Part shown: in pieces, positions 1 to 13,500 of the stretch
Position numbering within the stretch: position 1 is the first letter of the stretch
How the letters are laid out: each line of letters starts with the position of its first letter
Origin: Owenia fusiformis
Taxonomy: Eukaryota; Annelida; Polychaeta; Sabellida; Oweniidae
Reading direction: 5' to 3'
Length of the DNA stretch: 64,000 bases
Assembly: GCA_903813345.2 (NCBI GenBank)
Contig: CAIIXF020000005.1
Span: 8,433,375-8,497,374 of the forward strand
Notes under the pieces: generated by a model
What the model was told of the DNA's origin: nothing
Databases searched by the model: none
Seen by the model: the letters and a program-made list of their open reading frames with translations, nothing else
Translations under genes and position numbers: made by a program

Positions 1-450
1 CTCCTTATGCAAAATTAATTATAAACCCTCTTACATATACACATGTTTCCATGGGTTGTGTAACATATATTCACAAAAACTTTCAGAATAAAAAAAAACG
101 TTTAAGAATCATATACCTTACAAAAATGAACATTTCTGGAAGAAATGTTTTGTGGACTGTTATACCTTAACTTTGGATGATCTTATATAAGGCTTTGTCT
201 TCTTATTTTAAGACATCCTTATGCAAAATCATTTTTAAACCCTCTTACATATGTTTCCAATGGGTCGAAAACTTATATTCACAAAAACTTTCAGAATGAA
301 AAATGTTTCATAATTGTATGACTTACAAAAATGAACATTTCCAGAAGATCTTATCACTTTTGTTTTGGAGGTTTTTATACTTTATATCTCATGTTGTGTG
401 GACCTGTATACCTTAGGTTTTGGATGATCTTATATAAGGCTTTTGTACCT
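1..450. repeat. Tandem duplication, about 215-bp unit, two diverged copies
   Basis: The block starting at base 1 (ccttatgcaaaattaatt) recurs from about 217. Both copies share 'ccctcttacatat', 'attcacaaaaactttcagaat', 'cttacaaaaatgaacattt' and 'ggatgatcttatataaggct' in the same order. The copies differ by substitutions and small indels. The array runs off the left edge, so the true copy number is unknown. It lies downstream of WDR6. Confidence 0.75.
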
Positions 451-1591
451 TATCTTGATACACCCCACTGATTTATAACAATGAAGTGACCTCATTTGTA
501 TGGTAATAGATCACCTATAATATGAAATTTTCCAAATATGAAAGTTTCATTTTATATGCGTTTCTGTATTTTAAATCCATATGATTTACAGCATGCTTAT
601 TATATACAAATATCCAAGATTTGAATAGTGAAATTCAAAGAGTCTCTAAGACATATTATATTTTAGATTTTATAAACTGCAAAGAAAACTTGGCATATAC
701 TCAAAAAGTATTCGCAACGGTGTTATAAAGTACACATATGGTGCTTAGTAAATTACATTTTGTCTAGGTTTTGACATTACTATGAACCGAGGGTAGAAGG
801 TGTATCCAAAATGTATAATACTAATGAAACTAAAATGTTATTTGTGAAGAACTAAATAAATGTAGATGAATTAAGTGAACCTTGTGGTCTTATAAGTGGC
901 CGGATCAATATTTTAGTGTCCTTCAACAAAGAAAAAACATAATTAATCTAGTCAGGTCTTAACCCCCTCCCCGTCAAAATGTAATGCGCGGTGTAAAAGT
1001 AGTTGCAACGTTGATTTGTATTTTTTTCACCATGCCTTACAAACCAGAAATCGCAGAAACACTAGGAAAGTAAAAATCAATGTCTGTCACCTAATAAAAT
1101 AGCGTTTACACCCCCCCCAAATGTAATCAATTACATTTTTTTGACAGACATTGAAATATTGACCCAACTCCTAACAGGTCAAAACATCTGGGAATCCTTA
1201 ATCATATCAAGTAAACCTGGTGGAAATTAAATGAATATTTTCTAAACCAAGTGGTTGTACAAGATGTTTTCACATTTACACACAATTCCCAGTTTATTTG
1301 CTATCCTCTCACCATTTGACATGCAATTTGGAGCAAGATGAAAACAAAAAACTAGACATCTTCACATGAGGTACATGCAAAAGTAATTCTCACAATAATT
1401 GTTTTCTATATTATCCATAACAACAGTTTGTACTAAATCAACATGATGAAAAAAGAAAGTTGCCAGTCACAAAACATTGGTGACTCATATAAAGATATGT
1501 ATTGAAACTTCAAAGTTCATATTAAGTTCATCTTCCTAAAAGCCATGCATGACTGCAGTTTGAGGACATATTGTTGATATGTACAACAGAT
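451..1591. other. Non-coding, WDR6 3' flank or 3' UTR
   Basis: No convincing reading frame here. On the minus strand this is the region after the WDR6 stop codon. A TTTATT at about 1293 (AATAAA on the minus strand) could be its poly(A) signal, but this is untested. A short inverted pair, 'caatgtctgtca' (about 1079) and 'tgacagacattg' (about 1142), brackets a small hairpin with a C homopolymer in its loop, probably a small transposon relic. Confidence 0.5.
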
Positions 1592-4500
1592 TCATATGTA
1601 GTATTTTCCATATGTAGTATTTTCCTTATGATGTGTCCTTTTTACAACAATCCCTCTAAGTTTTAAAAGCTGGAAACCCTCACCACATACAACAACAGTC
1701 TGGTCCTGCCTGAAATCAAACAAATCAAGAAATTAATAGATTTAAGAGATGTTTGGGGTAGATAACACCCGAGAATATATTTCATATCTGAGGAGCAGAC
1801 TGGATCTATTGTATATATCCTACTCAAGTCAGGAATGGACAGCTGTCATGTATTTGCCCACCCTCTAGAATTTTTCTGTGTTGTTTAGTGTTTTACTGTT
1901 GGAAGCGAAAATTGGAAGTACAGTGTACTCCTCAAATTATTATCAAAATTGCAAATGAACAATGAATGGTCTGTATTTATGACACATATTTATAAAATGA
2001 TGACCAAGAAAACGGGTTTAATAATTTGAGATTGGATAACCACTAAATTATTGAGAACTCATCAAGCAAGAGACATAATATCAGTAGATATACTATACTA
2101 GTTTGGCTTCAGATATAGGATTTATACCTTTAGAAATGTATAAGGGTTGTGTACTGGGAGGTTTGGGATATATCCTATATCCAAAACTGACCGTACATAA
2201 CTGGTGTATCCCATACTTGAGTGGGTTTTCAGTAGATGATAGAAAATCCTCAACATGGATTAGGTTGGTAGCTCCTTCTTTATCACTCAAATTAGTCTCA
2301 TTTCATGTCTTTTATCCATATGTTTTAAATTTTCCAGATTTTCATTCCACTATTTTCAGAATTATTTTTAATTTCTCGTCTGAAAAAGTCCCACAATGCA
2401 TCATTACACTGCATGAAAAAATAATAATTATATTGACAAATTTGCGGGAGTGGGATGGATATATCATTTCTGCCTGCATTTGGCCTGGGGCGGCACATAT
2501 ACACTATATCCTGCCCACTCCTCAGATATGATATATATTCCCTGGTGATATCTACCCCAAACCCACTCAAGTTTAGTATGAGGTACGAATATTTACGGAA
2601 TCTAGGAACAATTCTCAGGACAAAACCGTATATGTCAAAATCTTCAACATCTTTTGAGATTGAATTTCCATAAAATCAATTAAATATTAACTTTAAGAAG
2701 TTAAGTTAGTGGCCTCCATAGGCCAAGGGAAAAGGACTGTTTAGGTCAATATGAAAGTCACTTCTATCTATATTGAGCTTAATAGTACTTTTCCCTTGGT
2801 CTATGGTGGTCTCCTTGTCATATGCAATACTTATCTCAGTAGCACTTGGAATAAATCAACAGAAAGTTAGCATCATTGAGTAAAGAAATATCCTAAATGA
2901 GTGGTGTAGCTGCAGTTTTCACTCACCAGACATCATACATACTGCATATGTGGCTGATAATGCTGATGCCCAGCCACAAGCACATGTGCACTTGTTTAAT
3001 GTATTCTTTGTAGAAATATATAAATAAATAGTAAAAAAAACAAAAAAAACTGACCATTTGCTACTGGAGTCTTCGTTTGTGATGTTCACATTTGAAAGAT
3101 CCATACTGGCTATATCAGCAACACTGACATAACGAGATAATATGCAGTCAATCTGAAAGAGGTTTATGTATTATATTTTACATGCAACACGACACATTTA
3201 GATAAATATAAGTTCCATTGACTCCACTTAACAAAGAAAATATACTTCCAGACATTCTGACAAATTGCTGTCATATTCACTCAGTATAGGCAACTTATTA
3301 AGAGGAGAGCTATAGGTTAAATTTCTTCAAAAAAACTTATCCAATTTTGACCAGGATATTATTAAGAATTGGTCAATTGCCTTGAATACACTTGAAATGA
3401 TTAATCAATTTCCACTCAGTGTTGTAATATACAATCTCAATACCATCCCAAATAGTAGTGTTGTAATAAATCAAATCAAAATAGTAGTGTTGTAATAAAT
3501 CAAATCATTACTACTTGGTATAATATAATGAGTGTTTACCTTTTTGAAATCAGGAGAGATTCTCCATACATTCAGCCTCTGGTCTATAGAAGCTGTTATG
3601 ATGTCACCACCCTCAAGGGCTTGAATACCTGTGATTTGAGCCCCATGTGCACTGAGTTGTACACAACGTTTTATCACAGACAATGTAAGCTGGAAAGTGT
3701 TTCTTTGTAGACTTTCTGATTTTTGTGTAGCTGTCAATAGGTGTATCGCCAGTGAGTTGTCATCTCCTCCACTGGCCACTACGTATTCACTGTCATGAAC
3801 CTGTCGTATACAGATACTATTTACACCAGATTGATGTGCAGGTAGTATCAACACAGGGGAAATATCTGCATCCAAAGTCAACTCAGACTTTTCAGTTGTC
3901 TTTGAGAATATTTTGGAGATATCCCATAATGCAATTTTACCATCTGTTCCTCCTGAGTAGACAATTAATGACGGAGCACCATCTATAGTAATGACTTCAT
4001 GACCAATTGTTAGAACACAATGTTGATGGAAATCACTGTCCCCCACTAATGTTAGATTGTTTGTTTTTTCTTGAAAACTATAGAATCTTAAAAATCCATC
4101 AGAGCACCCAGCTGCTAGAAAATGAAAACCATGTAGATCATCATTTTTTAAACTTTCCCCGAGGTTACAAGCTGTAACGTCCATAAATCTGGTCTCAGGG
4201 TTGGAATCAACTTGAGTCGATCGCCAATGTTTTTGTCGTTTCAATGATTGTGACATTGTGTATGAAGTAAGTAGTTCATACTGACACTGGACTTCACGTG
4301 CATTATTTTTGGTCCCATTTTCTGATATTGATGACATGGCTGTAAATATATTGATACACCAAACTTTGATTTGAGCCCTCCCACCACCAGAGAAAAGAAT
4401 CATGGAGTGTGGTGAAGTGGTGGATGAAGTTTCAACACACTTCTTGTCTATGGAGATGGCACTTGGGCTGGTTGCCAGGCAACGGACACTGGACACATGA

Positions 4501-7500
4501 CCTTGGAGCCTCTCTTTCACTGTCAGCTGACAAAGGTCATCATCATCTAAATGCTGGTTAAGTTTACATGTACTGAATATTGTGAGATAATGGAAATTGA
4601 ATCCCTCAACAAGGAAAAAACCAATGCATGACATCAAACATTTGGATTGCTTCTAATTTAACGTTAATTCTGATATATATTCTTAACTACCGTATAATAT
4701 GAAGATCCATGAAAGTACTGTTTGAAGTGAGAGTATAATTAATAAAATAAATAATAATAATACCAAATAATTGATTAAGCTTGTTGAAAAGGATACTTTG
4801 GTTGATTGCAACTATGTTTATAAAGGTATCTTCACTGCCCGTCACACACACAGAAACAGTGGTTCCACCTGGTGTTTGAATACTGCATAGATGTTTCACA
4901 CAGGTCAGTTCCCTCCCATGTAGACTAGACTGAAATGTCATAAAATACAAGGTCAAAGAATTCCAAAATTGTTGCACCCTTCTTCGCGGAATGCTAAACT
5001 GAACGAGACTAAAACACTTGTATCTTTCCAAGCTTTGCCTCCATGTCCTTTGGTCCATAATTAACCTCTTGAATACCCAGAGTGACGGATATATCTGTCA
5101 CAAATGAAATAAGACTGGTGCCCAGAGGGACGAGAAAATCCGTCACAAAATTTTTCACAAAAATTGCTCTCATTTGAACAATTTTCATCCAATTTACACA
5201 AAAATTGTTTTAAAACGTGTAGAAATGATCTCTGCCGTCCAATTTTACTAAGCTGAGCATCTAAAGTTGTATAGGTATGTAATAAAATGTCAAAAGGTGG
5301 CAAAAAATGAAAAATTCTCTGGTTTCATGCCAATTTTAGAGCCTGGGATTCAAGAGGTTAATAGATTAAACAACCATGTTTTATTAGGTTCAGGTTATGT
5401 ACATGAAGTTACCTTCAGTGTTTTGTGGGCTGTATTAATGGTTGCACGATGAAGTTGGACAGTCCCTGCTTTGACACAAACGAATCTGACATCTGTGCCC
5501 CTCTGGCTATAATCCCAGGCCCTGTGCCCACCTCCACACTGCAGTGCCACCTTTCTTTCACTGTTAGCAACATCATAGCAAACAAACTTGTCCTAAAAGA
5601 TGAAGTTGACATATTTGTACATGTATTTTATTTAGCAAGAACGTGACAGATGAAATAATCCGACACTATTACTTGGACTGTATTATTAGAATCAAAAGTA
5701 GTAGCCTGTCTGGAATATCTCATGCACCTCTTTCTTGCACTATTTTGCATGAAAATCAAAAATACTATACTTTTCATATCTTATTCCCATTGGTTGGGTT
5801 TTGTAGGGTTAGTAAATTTTTTATTTTTTTATTTGTTTATTCATATATATTTCAACATCAAATGTACAGTAAACGGGTGACACTTCACGTGTACATTCCC
5901 GTGTTTATCATCAAACATGAAATGTACAGATTGGGGATCTGCTTGTGTGATGAATGCTACTATCTATGTCTGACTTAAAATGTGTCATATAATGCCCACT
6001 ATGGTTATCTGAAATTGATATTATTGATTGATAAAATATTTTTTCAATTCTTTTTTCATAATAAAAATACTTCCAGATGATGTTATTTCAATAGGTAATG
6101 AATTCCAAATTCACTTACATTATGAAATCCTAGCACTGACATCTGACTGTTGGAAAAGATGAGGCGTTCTATCCACTCAAATCCCTTTGCAACCTGAAAT
6201 AATGAGCTGTCAGTAACATACATACTTCTTTAGAGTCATAGGTGGATCCGAAGGAATTTTTAGATTATAGGTTTTTTCTACCATTTTAAGTTAATTTTAC
6301 TAACTTGCTGTTCAGTTATTCAAGAGTTTGGTATCGTGGTACTGTCTAGATGCAAATTACAAATGTACAATACAAGTAAGAATACAATACAATCCACAAA
6401 CCTTTTGGTGGTAGAGTAAATGCAATGTGGCATTCTGAGTAATACTATATTGCCGATAGCAACCATCTCTCCCAGCTGTATATACAGAGCCTTGGTGGTA
6501 ATGGACATCAGTGGTACCTCCCTGGCCATGGACCTTGAAGAATGACTGGACTGCATTCTGGAGATCAATAAGAGGGGACATAATAGACAATACAGGGTTC
6601 GTACACCTTTTTCAAAATGAATTTCCCTGACAATTCCCTGACATTTCCAGGCAAAAAAGGAAATTTCCAGATCTAATTTTCCTCGCGCGCCCTCTAAAAA
6701 GTCTCAAACAACTGTATTATTCAAGATAAAAAGACTTATTATGAAACATTTGGGGTTTCTCCTTCAGTACCATTTCTCATGACTTAACTACTTGTACAGG
6801 CTGTCTTATTCACCAATTTATTCCTGATACATCTTATTTTTAATATTACATATTTTACATTGCATAAGGCCAAAGGTAAACATACATGTACAGGGGCATA
6901 GCCAACAAGTATCAAGGAGGTGCATCTTTTGGGGTTTGCATCACTGCGAGCGAAGGAAAACCAGAAGGGGGGGGGGGGTACGGAAATTTTTCAAAATTGA
7001 CACTTGTATATGGTGCATTCTAAGCATTTCAAACTATAATTTGTTAATGTTTTGTAATGAATCCAAATGACAACTGAAACTTTAAAATTTTGATCTAAAT
7101 CCTACTAGAAAAATAGCAACTCACTTGAGGGGCAATTCCCACCTAATGAAACATATTTCTATTGAATACTATCATTGTGAACATTATATGATAGCAATAA
7201 CCTGGCATTACTATTATGTCTTCTCCCTTTTGGGAAAATTACACCAAAACAATTGACACCATATTAGAAATTCCTTCTCAAGTAGCATCACCAGATCACA
7301 AAAAGGCTCAGGCCTATGATACCAAATCAAATAATCAGTATTTTGTGTTATCAGGAATCAAATTTCTTTAAATTATCAAAAATTTCATAAAAAAATGGTG
7401 GCAATTTTGAATTCAGAGACCATCTTGAATATTTCTTCTTGAGCAGGTCTTTTGTCCCTAAGGCTACATCATACAAAATTTGAGCCAAAGTAAAATGCTG

Positions 7501-10500
7501 GGTTCATCTTTACAAGAAGAAAAATTTGGACCAAATTCAAAAACTGTTAATAGTACCCCACACACATTTTGGTTGCCTACTTCCATGTGCTAAGGTTTTC
7601 AAAATTGGCAAAGCCCCTGAAAGTTGAAAAGACTGACGTACGATCGGACTGTCGAACAGACAGCTTCTTAATATAAATACAATTTTACATTGTAAAGAGC
7701 TCCCAGAATTTTTTTGTTTTTCATTTCCCGCCCCCCCCCCCTCAGATTAACCCCTCATCAAACCATGAAATATATACCAGTAATTACCTTTGAATGGCCT
7801 AAGACTAAGCTTACTACATAAAAAAGCATAATTGTATTAAATCATCTATGCATTATTTTTATTGTTCGGTTTCAGTGTAATGTTCACACTGTTCTTACAA
7901 ATAGACAATACCAGATCTAATGTCATTCAACCAACCCTAATGAAAAGATTTGCAATTTGTGGAAACAGCTAGATGATTTTGGATTTCACTTATATCCTGT
8001 CATAGCCCTAAAATGTATTTTGCTGGAACATTATTCTTTCAACATTGATACAAAATTCCCTGACATTTCCCTGACACATCTACTGTTTCAAAATTCCCTG
8101 ACATTTTTGGCCCTTTTTGACCCAATTTTAAAATTCCCTGACATTTCCAGCACCTGGAAAAATAAATCAATTTCCCTGACATTTCCAGGTGTGTACGAAC
8201 CCTGCAATAAGGTATTATCATGACAAAATATCACCAAAAGAGTATTGACTGTTACAGATGTTGACATAAATTGCAAACGATATATGTCAGTCACAAAAAT
8301 ACTTGGCCATAACAAACCTTCTGGTGGTGTTGTAAAAGGGTTGAACTTTTACTAAATATACATGTACATCTCTGCATCTCATACCATTATGCATTAATAA
8401 ATCAGTATAAAAACAGCAAACATATAAATTGGCCTTCTTATGAATATTTGAATTTCGGAAAAAAAATCAGAATCCCACTCCACAGTTATTGGTGCCTGAA
8501 CTTATATTTACTTATATGCATTTTCTATAGGTAAGAAGAAACTTCATCAAAAATGCATTAAGCAATATCAGTTGGGAGGGGGGGGGGCTCAGTTGTATGC
8601 CCTGAAGAGCCCTCTGTAATGATAATATATTCGTATGACAAAAACTTACCTTTTCTGACTTTTTATACACATGAACAGAACCAACTCTGTCGCCAACAAT
8701 GAGGAGCTCATACTGCTGAATCCAGGTGGCAGCACTTGTCCATCGCTGTTTGCTTGTTGGTAGAATCCACACATCTTTTCTTTCCACTTCTCCAAGATTT
8801 GCATCAACACTCCATCGTATCTAAAAATAATACACCTTTAGACTATAAATTACATAAAAACATATTTGGGCTATTGTATTAGTCATTTCAAAATTATTTC
8901 TAAGATGCCTTTATTAATTTAAAATAATTAGTGTACATCAGTACATTGGGTTTTGGAAATTTCTCCATATTTTATACAGCATCATTAATTGGCTTAACAT
9001 ACCTATTTCCAAGTCTTCTGTTTATACTGGTACTTTGAAATCACCTTTTCATAACTTTTACCCCAAATGAGAAGAGCATATGGGATATATTACATAGGTT
9101 TTACTGTACATCTGTCTAAATCAATGTTTATCCCAGAGAAGTAGTATGTTCATGTTGATTACTTTCATAATGAGAGTACATATAGCAAAGACTCCAGTTT
9201 TCACACAAAAATGATCCAATGACTTTAAATGGATATGACTTCTGATAGGTACTATTATTAGTCATGTTTAATCAGTATACAACTATTTTGACTTATTAAA
9301 TCATAACGATAAGTCATTTTTTATGATTTTTTGATACATCGCGGCAGCCATCTAAGATTTTCGGTGAAAAAGTCATTGGATGGCTTGGTGCCACTTCAGG
9401 TTTTCAAAAGAATGGTATGAAGTTCAGGTATGGCTTACAGTATATTAAGCTTTTCTACTTTAGTAGTTGTACTTACAATCTCACCCTCAGGACCACTAGT
9501 TAGCACAGATTCTTCAGACAGCCATTTCACACTAAACACCTTCCCTGTATAGATGTGCTTCTCAAACAAAGTTACTCCTGTAAATAGAAAAAATGCATAC
9601 AGATGTTAGAAAAGATCATTAGCTAAGTTTGCTATACCCTTTGCATTCGTTTGACTTCACTTCTTAAAAGAGAGCTTCGTCTTCACTCTTTCAAACTTAA
9701 ATAAACCTGTGAACTCACCGCGGCAATCAGTGTTCGTCGGCCAAATTTGACCGACGTTCTATATGGTCATTCCTTCTGACGTCATCGTTGAGCTCAGAAT
9801 TGACCAATGACATGCGCATATTTAAATAGCACGCATTTGGCGTATGTTTCTTCAAGCTCGCTGACTGATGGAAGAAAGGTCAGCGCGTAGGTCAGAAGTG
9901 ATTTATTACACAAACTGTCACCGGTACCTGTCGTGGGGGCGGGGCTACTAAACTGTAATATGGTCTCTACTAGACAGAGTGTAGTTTAACTAGACTCTGC
10001 ACACAGGGTAAGTTTGCTAATGAGTATACTCAGAAAATTATTTCCTTGGCTTTACCTTATTTTTTATGTCAATGTCTAAAGGTACCAAACAAATGTATTA
10101 CCAAGCATTCTCCATATTTATATTTTGCACAAATCACCAAGTGATTCAGTAACTGATTTATTTCATTTTGTTTAATTCCATCAAAACAGAAAAATAGTAA
10201 TGGAAACCATGATATAAATTGTTGCAAAGAAAACTACAGATTAAGGCAAATGGTCTCCCATATGATCAAATGGACCACCAAAACTATAGAGAGCTTTCGA
10301 TAAAAGTTGTTTCCAGAACATATACGTAAAAGGTCTTGCCACACTAAAATCAATTTGAAATTGATTATTATGAATTGTGCCCATAATAAACTCTCTCACA
10401 AGTATTTGTACAGTGTGTTTCATAATGTTCATCTCCTAAGTCAATTTTTAAGATAGATGTTTAATGTGCATCTCACATAGGTATTTCCATTTTCATATTA

Positions 10501-13500
10501 GACCAAGAGATCCCACTCATGTGATAACAAGTACAGTTAAATGTTACAAATGGTTTGTATTTGAATGTTACATTACTGTACGCCCGGTATTATTCGCGAG
10601 CTTTAATTTCGCGAATTTTGCGAAAACACGGTTTCGCGGCTATTAAATTTCGCGAATACTGTATTTTATCGTATTCGGGGATTCCCCAGTATATGAAATT
10701 CAGTTCCCAGTACATTCCCCAGTATGTGATGTCAAATCAAATTGCAGGCTACGATCACGTGAGCAATCGTGCGCACGTGCTCTTTCATTGCCGCGCATGC
10801 GCATAGTAAAGTCATGGAGTTGCACAGTACTACTGAAGTACTATAACTCGATCCAAACTAATAGACAAAACGAAATGCATCAGAGCCCCGGGTAAAAACA
10901 AATCCCCGGGGATTTAATTGGCAATTTCGCGACGATAATTTTTCGCGATTTTAACACCCTCGCGAAAAGCGCGAAAGTTAATCGCACGCGAATAATACCG
11001 GGCGTACAGTATATCCAACATCTGGAGATTTTTGACTAATTGCCTTCGTTATGTCGTATGTTTTTATTTAGAAGTACAAGTTGACCAAATAACTTATATC
11101 GAAAGCTCTCTTATGATTCATTGTAGACCTTATTCTTCACCTGCCAAATATACTGATATGATAACTCTCATGTATTTACCCCAAGGTTATAAATTTCCCA
11201 GTAAATACCTGCAAAGTTATCTTAAACTTAATATTGGAATGTTTTTGAATCTAAAATAACAACATCATATGATCATAATAATGTGTGCATGGTTTAATTT
11301 CTATATGGGGCAATTCACAAGTTAGATCTTGAACATTGCACCTTGTATTTTTGTGCCTTGTTTGTTCACTAGTATAACTGAACCACATACTGCTAAGACT
11401 AACATAGACAAAGTCAAGGACTGGACAACAGTAGCCAACTAGAAAAACAGAATCCTTGATTAAAAAAACAACACTATTAACAAGCCCTGGACAATAACGG
11501 GACAATAACAAGATATTATGTTCATTAAGATACTGCTTACATCATCTCACATGTTTAACATGTTTCCCAGTGAAGATTGAACCAATGACCCATCATTTTC
11601 TGGATGAGTGATTTACCACTGAACTACACAGTCAATAACTAACAGTATCATATGGTACTGTTCTGTATGGTACCAAAAAATGTGGTATCTTATGGTACCA
11701 TAGACTAAAACAGCAACAATCACAGCCATGTCTTATATGCCCTGTTTCCTAGACCTATATTAATTTGTATTAAATGTTTACATATCTGATTTTGATAAGT
11801 GAGTTAAGGGTAAAGGGCAATTTTGTATAAACTAAAAAGCAGCACTCTCTCATTAGCAAGGGTGGGTGGTCAAGTAGTTCAATAAACCAATTAAAGTAGA
11901 ATTTAGTTCAAAATCTTTATGGATGGACCAAGAAGAAAGACTACCCAAGCATGTATGTCTTTTACCCATGCAAGCATGTCTTTTCTAGTAGGACTACATG
12001 TATTTCATTTGTAAGAAATTTACATCCTGTGACACCATCGATGATTCGTATCTCACAGTACTTCGCCTAAAGTTTTATCCGATTTTGAATTGAAATCCAA
12101 GTTTATCCCCCGGGCACATTCTATTTTCTAATATACAATTACCTGGATTTCTATATATTGGCAATCAAGTTCATGTCGATTTCATATTTCATATTTCTAA
12201 TTTTAAAAGAAGGATCTGAGAAAGGTATGTTTTAAATGTTCAAAACTTTATATAAAGAGTATCCCATGAACATCAAGTTAACAAAATAGATTTTTTAAGA
12301 ATCAATGATTTATTATCATGTCTACCTGGTAACGTATCATCTTCTTATTTGTATTCAAAGCATTCATGTACTATAAAGAGATTTTTTCGAAAACATTCTG
12401 GTTGAGGTTGAGCAATCATTTAAAACAACATTTAAAATCGTTAGAAAATGACATCACCATTGAGAAGCATATCTCATTTAAGTATTCCTTCTTAAGAATA
12501 CATAAATTTCATAATTCAAATGGCAGAAATGTAATAGACAATGTATCACATCATGAAACATATTCTTGAACATGCTTGTTGTTAGGTACATTTACGAGAC
12601 AATCATATTCGATTCAACTTCAAGGTGCACAAAACCAGAAGTAATAATCTACAGTTAAATACATCATGGACTTCATGTACCATTGATTTGCAGAAAATAG
12701 CGACATCATTGAACATTACGCTCCTAAAATCAAACCTTTCAATACATTGTTTTGCAAGGGTCATGGTGATGTAATTTTTCATTTTCTTAGCTTTCAGTGT
12801 ATTTTCAATGTATTTTAAGTTGGGTGATTCTTTTGATTCTTTTAATGTTCTCTCAAGTAACACCAAGATATTTATATTCTTTGACCTTTAATAGCATTCT
12901 TTGTAATTCTACTTCTGTCTGGGCCATGAGGACAATGTCATCTGCATATATTAGAGTTAATGCATGACAATCATAGAGTTAACTTGGCGCCCACTTTAAA
13001 TTGGCGAAATAGAAAAAAATGCCAATTTACATCTTTGCCAAAATTTAGAGAGAATCCCCAGGAATTTTGTCTGGTGTATTTCTAAATTGGCTCAGGAGAA
13101 TCACTTTGATAACAAATTACTAGATATAGTTGTTGAATTGAAGGAATGGGTTAACATTTTGTATGGAAGTTGTGGCGTCGGAGCAATGTCTAAGCCCTAG
13201 TGTCCGCCAAATGAAATAGCCACCAATATGGCAAAATCACCAAATTAAGTAGCCCCAAATTAATCCAATCTACAGTATCAAGTTCTCAATCACAAGAGAA
13301 ATAAATGGAATATGATCATCTATTACAAAAAAATCATATTCTTCTTATCAATATGTATTTGTTATTAAATGCGAATTATTTCAAAGGATAAATTCAAAAA
13401 CAACAGCCTTTAAGAAAAGTTTTAATTCTACGAAAAACTATAAACCCTAGTCATTTAACATAATGACATTTATTCATCCAATCAAAAGGTGTATGGAGTA

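Noticed and set aside
2103-2531. 142-codon open frame on the plus strand
   Set aside because: It lies wholly within the 1751-2562 inverted-repeat element, overlaps antisense frames, and shows no domain.
2933-2990. A possible alternative last WDR6 exon (acceptor after 'ttaaacaag', in-phase stop at 2933)
   Set aside because: It fits the phase of the preceding exon, but the exon at 1709-1592 also fits and its product (VVVCGEGFQLLKL) resembles the family C-terminus better. A donor (gtgagt) after the stop makes it at most a rare alternative.
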